Shown: positions 8,770-18,202, counted from the first letter of the stretch. The stretch: DNA of 64,000 bases from Erythrobacter sp. (GCA_023653115.1 JAMNXO010000001.1:124001-188000); one strand, 5' to 3'. A program made the numbers and translations. Notes: a model not told the origin generated them from the letters alone.

Positions 8770-10089
8770 ATGAATACGATGCTCGCCGCAGAAACCGCTA
8801 TTTTCACCCGCCGCACGCTGTTCCGGCAGAGCGCGCTGCTGGCCGGTGGAGCCGCGCTGGCTGGCCTGCCGTTCGGGCGCAGCCTGCTCGCCCATGATGT
8901 CGCGGAAAGCTGGCCCAATGTTGCCGCGCTGGCGGATCGTTATGTTGCGTCTCGCAAGGTCGCCAACCTGTTCCTGACCTTCGGCTGGGACCAGCAGGAA
9001 CACGCCCATACCGTCGGCGGCGGCACCCTGTCGCTCGCCCGCCCTCAGCCGGTGGACGAGAACTCGCTGTTCCGGATCTATTCGATGTCGAAGCCGATCA
9101 CCGGCATGGCGACCATGATCCTGATCGACGAGGGCAAGCTCGGCCTCGATCAGCCGCTGCACGAGATCCTGCCGCTTTTCCGCGATATGCGCGTGCTCGT
9201 TGATCCGGCTGGCGCGCTGGACAACACCGTTCCGGCCGAGCGGCCGATTACCATCCGCCAGCTGATGACCCATACGGCTGGCCTTGGCTACCAGATCATC
9301 AGCAAGGGGCCGTTGCTGGCTGCCTATAACCAGAACGGCCTTGTCGGCGGGCGAGTGAGCAAGTTGCCGATCCCGGGCTTCCCGGCGGTCACGCCCGCAC
9401 CGGGCTTGGAGGCCTGGGCCGACCGGCTCGCCGGCCTGCCGCTGATGTATCAGCCGGCCACCAAGTGGAGCTATTCGTGCAGCATCGATCTGCTCGGCCG
9501 GGTGATCGAAGTCGTCAGCGGGATGGAATTCGAAGCCTTCCTCAAGGCGCGCATCTTCGAGCCTTGCGGCATGACCAGCACCTATATGCAGGTGCCGCAG
9601 AGCGAGGCTGCCCGGCTTACCGACAATTACGGCATCCTTGGCGGCAATGCCTTCCCGCTTGATCCCGGCCCGGCGTCGATCTTCCTTGATCCGCCCGAGG
9701 TTCCGGCGGGCGGCGGCGGGCTGGTGTCGAGCCCCCGGGATTATGACCGCTTCCTGCGGATGTTGCTCGGTTACGGCACGATCGGCGGAGTGCGGGTGAT
9801 GAGCGAGGAAGCGGTGCGGGTCGGCACGTCGGACCTGATGCCCGCGACGGTCGATACCAAGGGCAGCTGGCTGGAAGGGCAGGGCCACGGCGCGGGCGGA
9901 CGCTCGGTCGGCCAGACCTTCGGTTGGGGCGGGGCGGCAGGCACGCTCGCGGCAGTCGATTTCGGGCTCAAGCTGCGCTCGACCCTGTTCACCCAGTATA
10001 TGCCGTCCGAAGCCTATCCGATCCGCGACGAATTCCTCGCCGCGATGGAGGCTGATCTCGCCGCAATGCGCGGCAAGAAGGCGGCGTGA
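8770..10089 (+). CDS. Serine hydrolase, beta-lactamase/PBP-like (class C fold)
   Basis: 439-residue exported hydrolase of the beta-lactamase/esterase superfamily. The N-terminus has twin arginines (FTRRTLFRQ) before a hydrophobic Ala/Gly/Leu stretch, suggesting Tat export. The nucleophile motif SxxK is at Ser105-Lys108 (YSMSKPIT), the second motif is YSCS within KWSYSCSIDLLG, and GGGGLVSSPRDYDRFL is typical of this esterase group. The ATG at 8770 has a GGAG upstream. Such enzymes act on esters, D-amino-acid peptides or lactams, and the substrate cannot be read from sequence. Its stop overlaps the start of nudC (TGATG). Confidence 0.88.
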   Translation: MNTMLAAETAIFTRRTLFRQSALLAGGAALAGLPFGRSLLAHDVAESWPNVAALADRYVASRKVANLFLTFGWDQQEHAHTVGGGTLSLARPQPVDENSLFRIYSMSKPITGMATMILIDEGKLGLDQPLHEILPLFRDMRVLVDPAGALDNTVPAERPITIRQLMTHTAGLGYQIISKGPLLAAYNQNGLVGGRVSKLPIPGFPAVTPAPGLEAWADRLAGLPLMYQPATKWSYSCSIDLLGRVIEVVSGMEFEAFLKARIFEPCGMTSTYMQVPQSEAARLTDNYGILGGNAFPLDPGPASIFLDPPEVPAGGGGLVSSPRDYDRFLRMLLGYGTIGGVRVMSEEAVRVGTSDLMPATVDTKGSWLEGQGHGAGGRSVGQTFGWGGAAGTLAAVDFGLKLRSTLFTQYMPSEAYPIRDEFLAAMEADLAAMRGKKAA

Positions 10090-10985
10090 TGCATCAACCC
10101 GCCGCGCCCGCGCCGCTGATGGCTTTCGCCGGTTCGCCGATTGACCGGGCCGATCACATCCGCGTGGATGATGCCGCGCTTGGCCAGCTGCTGGACTGGC
10201 GCGCACGGGTGCTGGTGATGGACGGGCTGCTGCCCGGGGTCGATGACACGGGCAGCCTCATCTGGGGCAGCCTCGCCGATGTCGCACCGGAGGCCGAACT
10301 GGTGTTCCTCGGGCTGATGGACGGCAAGGCGCATTTCGCGCCGGTGCCGGGTGATGGCGCTGATGGTCCGGCCTATGCCATGCCGCGTGCGTGGCAAATC
10401 ATGCAGCTGTTGAGCCCGCCTGACCTTGCGATTTACGGCGGGGCGCGCAGCCTGGTCGACTGGCACGCACGCCACCGCTTCTGCGCGCGCTGCGGTTCGC
10501 CGACCAAGCTGGTGAAGGGCGGCTGGCAGCGGCATTGCGACGGGTGCGGCGCGGATCACTTCCCGCGCACCGATCCGGTGACGATCATGCTGGTCGAGCA
10601 TGAAGATCGCTTGCTGCTCGGCCGTCAGCCGCGCTTTCCGCCCAAGATGTATTCCGCGCTCGCGGGCTTTGTCGAACCGGGCGAGACGATCGAGGAAGCG
10701 GTTGCCCGCGAAATCCACGAGGAAGCCGGCGTGCGCGTGCGCGATGTGCGCTACATCGCCAGCCAGCCCTGGCCCTTCCCGAGCCAGTTGATGATCGGCT
10801 GCACAAGCGTCGCGGACGATCCCGAACTCACCATCGATACCACCGAACTCGAAGACGCGCGCTGGTTCACCCGCGCCGAACTCGAAGAGGCGCGCGCGGC
10901 GGGCGAGGCGGGCACCGATCTGCTCTACTTCCCGCGCCCCTTTGCCATCGCGCATCATCTCATGTGCTGGTGGCTCGACAAGTGA
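10089..10985 (+). CDS. nudC: NAD(+) diphosphatase / RNA deNADding enzyme NudC
   Basis: 298 residues. A zinc ribbon (FCARCG then CDGCGADHFPR) precedes a Nudix domain whose box GFVEPGETIEEAVAREIHEEAGV matches GX5EX7REUXEEXGU. The downstream SQPWPFPSQLM motif is diagnostic of NudC against other Nudix proteins. The enzyme cleaves NAD(H) to NMN and AMP and can remove NAD caps from RNA. The start ATG overlaps the preceding stop as TGATG, and the end overlaps the next gene as GTGA, so three plus-strand genes appear translationally coupled. Confidence 0.95.
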   Translation: MHQPAAPAPLMAFAGSPIDRADHIRVDDAALGQLLDWRARVLVMDGLLPGVDDTGSLIWGSLADVAPEAELVFLGLMDGKAHFAPVPGDGADGPAYAMPRAWQIMQLLSPPDLAIYGGARSLVDWHARHRFCARCGSPTKLVKGGWQRHCDGCGADHFPRTDPVTIMLVEHEDRLLLGRQPRFPPKMYSALAGFVEPGETIEEAVAREIHEEAGVRVRDVRYIASQPWPFPSQLMIGCTSVADDPELTIDTTELEDARWFTRAELEEARAAGEAGTDLLYFPRPFAIAHHLMCWWLDK

Positions 10986-11665
10986 CAGACCAGCTGACCA
11001 TCGACATCTACTCCGATGTCATATGCCCGTGGTGCCTGATCGGTTACGGGCAGTTGTCCAAGGCGCTGGCCGAACTGGAAGGCGAGATCGCGGCAGAGAT
11101 CCGCTGGCGGCCGTTCGAACTCAACCCCGATATGCCCGCCGAGGGCGAGGAGCAGGAAGCGCACCTGCAACGCAAATATCGCCGCCCGGCCGAAGAGGGC
11201 GCTGCCTTGCGCGGGCAGATGAAAGCGATTGCGGAAGGGGCCGGCGTCTCGCTGTCCTTCGAGGGGGAAGGCGAAGCGCCGCCGGCGATGATGTGGAACA
11301 CGCGCGACTGCCACAAGCTGTTGGCCTTCGCGCTCGAACAGGCGGGCCCGCTGGTGCAGACGGCGCTCAAGCTCGCGCTGTTCCGCGCTCATTTCAACCA
11401 GCGGGCGAACCTGTCGGATCGCGACGTGCTGCTCGACATCGCGGCGGGCGTCGGCCTGCACCGTGCGGCTGCCAAGGCGGCGCTGGATGATCCCGATCTC
11501 GAAGCCCGCGTGCTCGCCGAGGAGCAGCAAGCCTGGGATCTCAACATCTCGGGCGTGCCCGCGATAATCGTCAATGATCGCTTCATGATCCCCGGCGCGC
11601 AGGCGCCCGAGGTTTACGTCAACGCGCTCCGCCGCGTGGCAGCAAAAAGCCGGGAAGCCAGCTAA
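10982..11665 (+). CDS. DsbA-family oxidoreductase, FrnE/2-hydroxychromene isomerase-like
   Basis: 227-residue cytoplasmic thioredoxin-fold protein without a signal peptide. The active site is CPWC (Cys15/Cys18 in SDVICPWCLIGYGQ), followed by the helical insertion and the cis-Pro loop ISGVPAIIVNDRFMIPGAQ. This layout matches the FrnE subgroup of the DSBA/HCCA family. I chose the GTG start at 10982 because it overlaps the nudC stop and places the fold's first strand at residues 5-10. Substrates are unknown; FrnE-like proteins elsewhere are linked to oxidative stress. Confidence 0.88.
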   Translation: MTDQLTIDIYSDVICPWCLIGYGQLSKALAELEGEIAAEIRWRPFELNPDMPAEGEEQEAHLQRKYRRPAEEGAALRGQMKAIAEGAGVSLSFEGEGEAPPAMMWNTRDCHKLLAFALEQAGPLVQTALKLALFRAHFNQRANLSDRDVLLDIAAGVGLHRAAAKAALDDPDLEARVLAEEQQAWDLNISGVPAIIVNDRFMIPGAQAPEVYVNALRRVAAKSREAS

Positions 11666-11677
11666 GGCTCCCCGGCT
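11648..11677 (-). terminator. Intrinsic terminator between convergent genes
   Basis: A 12-position stem with one mismatch (AGCCGGGAAGCC against GGCTCCCCGGCT, six-base loop). It spans the stop codon of the FrnE-like gene. Read on the minus strand it is followed at once by five T, giving a good rho-independent terminator for the TonB receptor gene arriving from the right. On the plus strand no T-run follows. Confidence 0.65.
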
Positions 11678-11704
11678 CTTGCGTACCCTCAAGGGGCGTG
11701 CAGC

Positions 11705-14700
11705 TTACATCGTCCAGCGTGCGCCGATGAAGAACGACCGACCGATCGGGCTGGCCGGATAGGCCCGCTCGGTGATGAACGGCGTCACGTCCGAGAGATT
11801 GTTGACCCCGCCGAACACCTGCAGGCCCATATCGGGGAATTCATAGGCCGCGCTGATATTGTGCATCCAGGTTTCGCCGGTCAGACCCGCCGGGCCGAAC
11901 TGGGCGTCGATCGTTTCGATCTCGACCCCGCGCAGCCCCATCTCACCGAGATAGCTGACGGTGTAATCGAAGTTGAAATCGCCGTAGCCATAGCTCGCGG
12001 TTGCCCGGCCCGACCATTCGGGACGCTGCAATTCGCCCAGCTCGGGATCGATGCGGGTAAGATCGGTCGGATCGAAGAAGAAGTCGATCTTGTCGACCCA
12101 CGAGGCGGTCGCCGACAGGCCCAACCGGTGCTCGCCGATGCTGGTGTTGTAGGAGATCGAGGCATCCACCCCGGCAGTCTCGATCCGGACGAAGTTGATG
12201 GTCGTCAGGTTCAATGAGGTGAAGCCAAGGAACTGCGCCGAGCTCGAATCGCGGTTGCGGGTGAAGCTGTTGCAGAAGTCGTTCGGGAAGGTCGAGCTGT
12301 CGTAGCAGTTGTCGACCACGTCCTGCGCCGCCACCGTGCTGATCGCATCGTCGATCTGGATGTTGTAATAATCCGCCGTGATCGCGAGGCCGGGGATGAA
12401 GCGCGGCTGCAGCACCACGCCGACGGTGTAGGTATCGGCAGTTTCCTCGCGCAGATCGGGGTTGCCCGCGATGGTTCCGGCAAAGCGGGCGCTGAGCGGA
12501 TCGGAGAAGCCTTCCGGGATCCCGTCCGCACGGCAGTTGGCGATGCGGTTCTGGACGTTGGGATCGCCATTGGCGGTCAACGCGTCAATTTCGGCCTGAT
12601 CACACGGATCGAACGGACGGAAGAATGCGGCCTGCGGCGGAGCGAACAGCTCGGAGATGTTCGGGGCCCGCACCGCGCGCGAATAGGTGCCGCGGAAGCG
12701 GATGTCCTCGATCGGCGACCAGAAGCCGTTGATCGCGTAGGTGTATACGCCGCCAACCGTGCTGTAATCCGAGAAGCGGCCCGCCAGTTCCAGCCGCAGC
12801 TCGTCGATCAGGAAGACATCCTCGATCAGCGTGGTGCCGATTTCGCCGAAGAGCTCGATCACATCATACTTGCCGCCCGAGTTCTGGAAGAACCCGTCAG
12901 GCGGGGTGGCGAGCGAAGTCTGCGAGAAGCCGTTGCCGTCAAAGCCCGGAGCATCGCCGACAAACTGGCCGGCGGTGCCATCAACCGTGGTGACCGGCAG
13001 GATGCCGCGCACCAGCGCATCGAAGTTCGACCGGCTCTTTTCCTCGCGATACTGGGCGCCCAGCGCGAACTGGATGCTGTCATAGGGCAAGTTGAAGAAG
13101 GCCGAGGTATCACCGCTCACCAGCGCCTGCAGTTCGAGCTGTTCGGTGCGGAAGGTGTTGATCGTGGTGGTGGTGATGAAGTCGATCGCATCCTGGCTGA
13201 TCGCACCGGGGCCGAACAGGTTGGCCGGACGGCACTGGCCTTGCCCTGGCACGAAGGTGAGATAGCCGAACTCGCCGGTCGGGATGCCGAACGGGGTCGA
13301 GGGCGAGCGGGTCGCCGGGTTGATCTCGCTGCGGCATACCGGATTGCCCTGCGCATCGGTGGTCACGTCGATCGCGGCAAGGAAGCGGTCATACAGCACG
13401 TTGTTGCGGTTGATCGCCTTGAGATCGTAGCGGCCCCAATTGGCCGACACGTCATAGGTGATCTCGTCCGACAGATTGCCCTGCACCCCGCCGACAAAGC
13501 GGTAGGTTTCCGAGATGTTGGTATCGATATTGGCGCCGAGATCGGTCGGGTCGCGGGTGATGAACAGCCCGCCGGCCGCATCCGAGATCGGACGCAGCAC
13601 CGCAGGAATGAAGGGGTTGTCCGGCGCCACGGTGAGCAGATCGTAGAACGAGTTCTGGTTGGTGCCGAAGACAGTCTCCTGACGGAAGAACTTGCCTTCG
13701 AAATAGACGTTCATGGCATCGTTGACATCAAAGTCGGCCAGCAGATTGATGCCGTAGCGTTCGGTCTGCGGGATCAGGAAGCCGTTATTGTCGAAGATCG
13801 TGCCTTCGCCGCCGAACGAGTTGAAGTTGCTCGCGATGAGGCCGTCCTCGTCGAGCACTTCGATCCCGGTCTCGGTGGCGATGTAGCAGCCACCCAGAGC
13901 GCCGAACCCGTTATAATCGAACAGCCCGTTGAAGCCGACGAAGCTCTCGGTGCAGTCGCTGCGGCCATCATTGTCGATATCGGAATTGGGATCGGCAAAG
14001 TCGCCCGGGATGATCACGCCGCCGGCCGAGGTGATCGGGAAGCCGTATTGCGGCGCGATGATGCGTGTCGGCCCTGCCAGAGCGCGGTCGATCAGCGCCT
14101 GTTCGGCAGCGGTCGGCGTGGTGCCGGTCGGGAAAATCGTCCGGTAACGCGAACTGCCCGGCGTCGGGATGGTGAAGCCATAGGGGAAGAACCCGCGTGA
14201 CACGCTGAAGAAGTTGCTGAAGTTGGGCGTGTCCGTTCCGAGATCGCCGCGCTGGAAGCGCAGCGCCGGGTTCGGGCCATCGTCAGCAATCAGGCCGTCG
14301 CGGAACTGCGCGCGGTCGCCAAAGCGCAGGCCATCGTCGCGGCTGTAATCGCCGACCAGCGTGATGTTGCCGCGTCCGTCAGCGAAGTTCTTGCCGAACT
14401 TCACATAGGCATCGATGTTGCCGCCATCGCTGTTGTCGGAAATCCCGCCGCTCAGCCCGAGCTCGAGCCCGTCGAACTCGCGGTCGAGCACGAAGTTCAC
14501 AACACCGGTGACAGCGTCCGCACCGTAGACCGCCGAAGCGCCGCCGGTGAGCACTTCAACCTGCTTGATCAGCGAGGACGGGATCGAGTTGATGTCGACC
14601 ACCGAGGTTTCGGCAACGCCCGCCACATGGCGGCGGCCGTTGACCAGCACTAGCGTGCGTTCGGCGCCGAGGCCGCGCAGGTTGAGCGTGGCCGAACCGA

Positions 14701-15064
14701 CCGCGCCGCCGCCGCCGGTTTCGCTGGGCGCGACGGACTGTGCCGAACTGACCGAGGCGGAGAGGGCCGGAATGGTGCGCAGTGCGTCGGCCACTTCCTG
14801 CTCGCCGCGGAAGCTCTCAGCGGTAATGCTGACGACCGGCGATGGGGAATCGAGGTTGGAATCGCGGCGCAGGCGCGAACCGGTGACGGTGATTACATCG
14901 CCCGGAGCATCGGCGGCAGCAGCAGTGGCTGCGGCGATCACTTCGGGCTCGGCCTGGGCTGCGGCATCTTCGGCAGCAGCGGCAGAGGAGATAAAGGCAA
15001 CGCCGCCGAGCAGCGTGGTGGAAAGCAGAGTACGACGGATCAGCTTGGTCTTGGTAATGATCAT
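11705..15064 (-). CDS. TonB-dependent outer-membrane receptor
   Basis: 1119 residues: signal peptide ending near ISSAAAA, a TonB-box-like stretch (DVITVTGSRLRR), a plug domain (VADALRTIPALS, LNLRGLGAERTLVLVNGRR, IEVLTGG-type IKQVEVLTGGASAVYGADAVTGVVNFVLD) and a long beta-barrel ending in an aromatic-rich terminal strand (SFFIGARWTM). The plug sequence belongs to the large group with VNGRRHV and YGADAVTG that is abundant in sphingomonads. The ligand is not predictable. The start is the ATG at 15064, with a G-rich ribosome site upstream. The gene stands alone, ending at the hairpin beyond 11677. Confidence 0.93.
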   Translation of the reverse strand: MIITKTKLIRRTLLSTTLLGGVAFISSAAAAEDAAAQAEPEVIAAATAAAADAPGDVITVTGSRLRRDSNLDSPSPVVSITAESFRGEQEVADALRTIPALSASVSSAQSVAPSETGGGGAVGSATLNLRGLGAERTLVLVNGRRHVAGVAETSVVDINSIPSSLIKQVEVLTGGASAVYGADAVTGVVNFVLDREFDGLELGLSGGISDNSDGGNIDAYVKFGKNFADGRGNITLVGDYSRDDGLRFGDRAQFRDGLIADDGPNPALRFQRGDLGTDTPNFSNFFSVSRGFFPYGFTIPTPGSSRYRTIFPTGTTPTAAEQALIDRALAGPTRIIAPQYGFPITSAGGVIIPGDFADPNSDIDNDGRSDCTESFVGFNGLFDYNGFGALGGCYIATETGIEVLDEDGLIASNFNSFGGEGTIFDNNGFLIPQTERYGINLLADFDVNDAMNVYFEGKFFRQETVFGTNQNSFYDLLTVAPDNPFIPAVLRPISDAAGGLFITRDPTDLGANIDTNISETYRFVGGVQGNLSDEITYDVSANWGRYDLKAINRNNVLYDRFLAAIDVTTDAQGNPVCRSEINPATRSPSTPFGIPTGEFGYLTFVPGQGQCRPANLFGPGAISQDAIDFITTTTINTFRTEQLELQALVSGDTSAFFNLPYDSIQFALGAQYREEKSRSNFDALVRGILPVTTVDGTAGQFVGDAPGFDGNGFSQTSLATPPDGFFQNSGGKYDVIELFGEIGTTLIEDVFLIDELRLELAGRFSDYSTVGGVYTYAINGFWSPIEDIRFRGTYSRAVRAPNISELFAPPQAAFFRPFDPCDQAEIDALTANGDPNVQNRIANCRADGIPEGFSDPLSARFAGTIAGNPDLREETADTYTVGVVLQPRFIPGLAITADYYNIQIDDAISTVAAQDVVDNCYDSSTFPNDFCNSFTRNRDSSSAQFLGFTSLNLTTINFVRIETAGVDASISYNTSIGEHRLGLSATASWVDKIDFFFDPTDLTRIDPELGELQRPEWSGRATASYGYGDFNFDYTVSYLGEMGLRGVEIETIDAQFGPAGLTGETWMHNISAAYEFPDMGLQVFGGVNNLSDVTPFITERAYPASPIGRSFFIGARWTM

Positions 15065-15200
15065 CAATGCCCCCGAAAGATGGGTGAAATATCCCTCCCT
15101 GCTATCGGCGGCCGAGCGTCTTGATGCGCCGGTACGCTGAAGTCACCCTCGCGCTTCCCCTGTTGCGCGATGGAACCGACACTGTGATGTGAATTTCATG

Positions 15201-15223
15201 CAACTGGCGCTATGCGCCATTTG
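15201..15223. promoter_or_regulatory. Palindrome, candidate operator
   Basis: CAA, one unpaired base, TGGCGC, TAT, GCGCCA, one unpaired base, TTG: a symmetric 23-base element centred about 148 bases upstream of the TonB receptor start codon. The size and symmetry suit a dimeric repressor or activator; no regulator is assigned. Confidence 0.4.
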
Positions 15224-15263
15224 ACTTATACGGATCGTAGGCTGATGCGCCGCGAAGGGTCAG

Positions 15264-15283
15264 CAATATTTGGCCAATATTTG
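15264..15283. repeat. Helical-turn direct repeat, candidate operator
   Basis: CAATATTTG occurs twice, separated by GC, giving an 11-base period, and the centre reads TTGGCCAA. The A/T content is unusual for this GC-rich DNA. Tandem half-sites one helical turn apart are typical of response-regulator or LysR-type binding. It lies about 200 bases upstream of the TonB receptor start. Confidence 0.4.
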
Positions 15284-15360
15284 CTATTTTCGCCAAGCGC
15301 TTGGAGCGACTTGCAAGGCGCGTCGGCGGAGCGCGGCGCTGCGGCGTGTCCGCCTCGCGG

Positions 15361-16050
15361 TCAGCCTGCGTCGGGCTGGGGGGCGGCGAAGGCGCCTGCG
15401 GCGGCTGCCGACTCGCCATGTTGCGCAGACAGCGCGGCGCGCAAGGTGCGCTTGAGCAGCCAGGGCTCCAGCACGCGGCCGACACAGTAGATCAGGAAAA
15501 ACAGCCCCGCGAGGACATAGGCAGGGGTCGGATCAAATTTGCCCTTGTCCTTCTTTTCCTTGTCTTTCTTCTTCTTGGCCGGATCTTCGGGCGCAGGCGC
15601 ACCGAGCATCTGGTCAAGCGGATGGAGCTGGGGGACAGGCTTTGCCTTGTCCTCGTCCTTTTTCTTCTCGCCGGTTTCGGCGGCCTCGGTTGCGGCCTTA
15701 TCCCACGCGTTCACGGTCACCATGATCTGCGCAAAGCTGAGAAACAGCAGCGGAGCCAGGAAGCACAAAAGCAGCGCCGTGCTCGACACGTTGAAGAACA
15801 CCCGGGACGTGCCGTCCTGTTGCTCGGCGACCCGGAGCGTGCCGCGGGTAAAGGTGGCGAGCTTGTCCTGCGCGGCGGGATTGCGTTTGGTGTAGGCGAG
15901 GGTATCGCCTTCCACAGCGTATTCCGTGCCCGGCGTCTGGAACAGCGGGTCGAGCCGGGTGAAGGCTTCGTCCGCGGTCAGCCGCTCGGCCACCGTCACG
16001 CTACCCTCGGCGCGCCAGATGCGATCAATATAGGGCAGGTTGAGCGCCAT
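15361..16050 (-). CDS. Membrane protein of unknown function
   Basis: 229 residues that I cannot assign to a family. The first 90 residues are soluble. A hydrophobic segment follows (ALLLCFLAPLLFLSFAQIMV, about 92-111), then a highly charged linker rich in Lys, Glu and Asp (runs such as EKKKDEDK and KKKKDKEKKDKGK), a second hydrophobic segment (YVLAGLFFLIYCVGRVL) and an Ala-rich tail. Two membrane spans with a charged loop of about 60 residues is the visible architecture. It starts 32 bases after the hydroxylase-type gene on the same strand and may be cotranscribed with it. Confidence 0.65.
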   Translation of the reverse strand: MALNLPYIDRIWRAEGSVTVAERLTADEAFTRLDPLFQTPGTEYAVEGDTLAYTKRNPAAQDKLATFTRGTLRVAEQQDGTSRVFFNVSSTALLLCFLAPLLFLSFAQIMVTVNAWDKAATEAAETGEKKKDEDKAKPVPQLHPLDQMLGAPAPEDPAKKKKDKEKKDKGKFDPTPAYVLAGLFFLIYCVGRVLEPWLLKRTLRAALSAQHGESAAAAGAFAAPQPDAG

Positions 16051-16082
16051 GGCCTGTTACCCGAACCGCCGCGAGCAAGCGC

Positions 16083-17090
16083 TCACTCGGCGGGTTCCGG
16101 CTGGTGTGCAGCGGTGTCGGGCAATTGGAGCCGCTTGCGCAACGCCGCGCGGGCCGACTTGTAGCCTTCGGCAAAGGGATAAACCATCGTCTCGCGGATA
16201 TCCATGCGGCGGCCGCCTTCCATGCCCAGCAGCTCGGCCTCGCCATCGACGCAGGTGCCGAAGATGCGGTCCCAGATGATCCAAGTGCCCGAGTAATTGC
16301 TGCGGGTCGCCTCGTAGTCCTGCGAATGGTGGACCGAGTGATGCTCGACCGTGTTGAAGATGTAGCGCCACCAGCGCGGCGTGTTGAAGCGCACATTGAT
16401 GTGCTGGTAGGTCGCCACCGACATCCCGATAGCACCGGCCAGCAGGAAGGCGCGCGGCAGGAAGTCGAAGAACCCGCCGACGCCAAGGCCGATCAGGAAC
16501 AGCTCGACCGGATTGCCGACCGCGCCTTTGTTGATGTTGAGCTGGGTGATGTAGTGGTGCGGCGCGTGGGTCAGCCACAGCGGGTACCAGTTGTGCATCC
16601 CGCGGTGCATCCAGTACTGGCCGAAATCGAAGATCATCGAGATCAGCAGTGCCTGCACCAGCAGCGGCAGGCCGGTGAACCAGCTGAACTTGTCCCAGTC
16701 AAATGCGTTCTGCACGGCCTCGATCATCACCCCGTCGCCGATGTAGGAATCGACCATCCGCAGGATCGTGTAACCGAGCCCGACATAGAACAGGTCGGTC
16801 GCGAATTCCTTCCACGTCAGCTGCCAGCTACGATAGCGCGGGTTGACCCATTCAAGCCCGAGCAGCAACACCTTGAAGCCGAGGCCGAGCGCGATGCCGA
16901 TCGAGGCGAGCGCCCATTCATTGGGGGCGTAATACCAGAAGGCGATGAGGCCGAAGAGCACAGCCGGCTGGAACCACGTGAAGAAGAACTGCTTGAACGG
17001 GCCACCTTCGACCCGGCCAATGTTCTCCCACCCGACCGTCACAGGAGCATCCGCCCCGATGATCCGCTTGCCTACTTGTACTCCGGACAT
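16083..17090 (-). CDS. Fatty acid hydroxylase / sterol desaturase family protein
   Basis: 335-residue integral membrane di-iron oxygenase. The family's histidine clusters are intact: HRGMH (162-166), HAPHH (175-179) and HHSVHH (250-255), set among several hydrophobic spans (about 38-54, 62-80, 143-157 and 195-225). The start is the ATG before SGVQVGKRIIG; an upstream in-frame extension is rich in Arg, Gly and Pro and looks non-coding. Family members hydroxylate or desaturate lipids, sterols or carotenoids. Nothing here selects among these, although carotenoid and hopanoid-type lipids are common in this group of bacteria. Confidence 0.88.
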   Translation of the reverse strand: MSGVQVGKRIIGADAPVTVGWENIGRVEGGPFKQFFFTWFQPAVLFGLIAFWYYAPNEWALASIGIALGLGFKVLLLGLEWVNPRYRSWQLTWKEFATDLFYVGLGYTILRMVDSYIGDGVMIEAVQNAFDWDKFSWFTGLPLLVQALLISMIFDFGQYWMHRGMHNWYPLWLTHAPHHYITQLNINKGAVGNPVELFLIGLGVGGFFDFLPRAFLLAGAIGMSVATYQHINVRFNTPRWWRYIFNTVEHHSVHHSQDYEATRSNYSGTWIIWDRIFGTCVDGEAELLGMEGGRRMDIRETMVYPFAEGYKSARAALRKRLQLPDTAAHQPEPAE

Positions 17091-17275
17091 GTCGCACTCC
17101 ACCCAGTGTCGTTTAACGACCCGATTGCCTGATCCGGGGCCGGCGTGCCGACCCTCGGGATGCAACCCTCTCCGCCCGTTGTCATCATGCCTTCCATGGC
17201 AAGCTCACGGGTCGGGGTAAGTGTCCAAATGACGTAGTGCGCGCGCCGCAGCGCAGTGCCTGTGCGAGCGCGGAC

Positions 17276-18202
17276 TTACTCCGATATCATCCGCACTGCA
17301 ATCGCCGTCGCCGCGGCCCGGGTTTCAACGCCGAGCTTCTTGAACACCTGTTCGAGATGCTTGTTGACGGTGCGCGGGCTGATCCCGAGAATTTCGCTGA
17401 CGGTGCGGTTGGTCTTGCCGTAGCTGACCCACAAAAGCACCTCGGCCTCGCGGCGGGTCAGACCGGTCTGGCGCAGCAGCAGATCGACCTTGGAGGCCTC
17501 GCCTACTTCGGTGATCTTGAACAGGGCCTCGCCCGGCCGATCGCTTTCGGCCAGCGCAATGGCGATCTCGACCCCGGCGAGGTTGAGATTGATACTGCCG
17601 GAGTGCCCAGGCTCGCCCAGTGCGCGCAGCAGCGCGGCATCGACCCCGGCCGGAAGCGCGGCGCTGCCTGTCTCCCACGCCGGATCGAGCCGCTGGAACA
17701 GGTTTTCGGCCTGCGGTGTGCACCAGATCAGCGCGCCTGTTGCATCGACCGCGGCCAGACTGCGACCGGCGCGCCCGAGCGCGAGGCGCGAGCGATAGGA
17801 GGCGCGGGCATTGGCGAGATGCACCCGCATCCGCGCCAGCAATTCGCCCACCACCACCGGCTTGCGCACATAGTCCACCCCGCCGGTTTCGAGCGCCGCG
17901 ACGACGTGTTCGGGGTCGGTCAGCCCGGTCATGAAGATCACCGGGATATGCGCCGTGGCCGGGTCGCGCTTGATCTGGCGCGTGGCATCAAGGCCGCTCA
18001 TGCCGGGCATCACCCCGTCCATCAGCACCAGATCGGGCGCGGCATGGCCGAGCAATTCGAGCATCGCCTCGCCGCTGCGCGCAATCAGCACGTCCATGCC
18101 CTCAGCCTCGAGCGTGTCCACCAGGAAGCGCAGCGATTCAGGATTGTCGTCGACCACCAGAATGCAATCGCGCTGGCCGGGGCCGCGTTCGCGCCCGATC
18201 AT
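17276..18202 (-). CDS. Response regulator with LuxR-type DNA-binding domain
   Basis: 308 residues: a receiver domain at 13-130 with acidic pair Asp18/Asp19, phospho-acceptor Asp62 (LVLMDGVMPGMSG) and Lys in VDYVRKPVV; a middle region at about 140-225 resembling a degenerate PAS domain (SLAAVDATGALIWCTPQAENLF); and a LuxR helix-turn-helix (LTRREAEVLLWVSYGKTNRTVSEILGISPRTVNKHLEQVFKKLGV). The start codon overlaps the stop of the hybrid kinase gene by four bases, so the two form a cognate pair. It is the last gene of the ten-gene carboxylase/importer run, implying that it controls, or is controlled with, that pathway. Confidence 0.9.
   Translation of the reverse strand: MIGRERGPGQRDCILVVDDNPESLRFLVDTLEAEGMDVLIARSGEAMLELLGHAAPDLVLMDGVMPGMSGLDATRQIKRDPATAHIPVIFMTGLTDPEHVVAALETGGVDYVRKPVVVGELLARMRVHLANARASYRSRLALGRAGRSLAAVDATGALIWCTPQAENLFQRLDPAWETGSAALPAGVDAALLRALGEPGHSGSINLNLAGVEIAIALAESDRPGEALFKITEVGEASKVDLLLRQTGLTRREAEVLLWVSYGKTNRTVSEILGISPRTVNKHLEQVFKKLGVETRAAATAIAVRMISE

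Larger units (their letters stand above)
15065..15360 (-). promoter_or_regulatory. Control region upstream of TonB receptor gene
   Basis: 296 bases with no credible gene. It should hold the promoter of the receptor gene, and two operator-like elements in it are listed separately. No clear -35/-10 pair stands out on the minus strand. Confidence 0.5.

Noticed and set aside
15221..15250. TTGACT read as a plus-strand -35 box
   Set aside because: No acceptable -10 follows at 16-18 bases, and no plus-strand gene lies downstream in the region.
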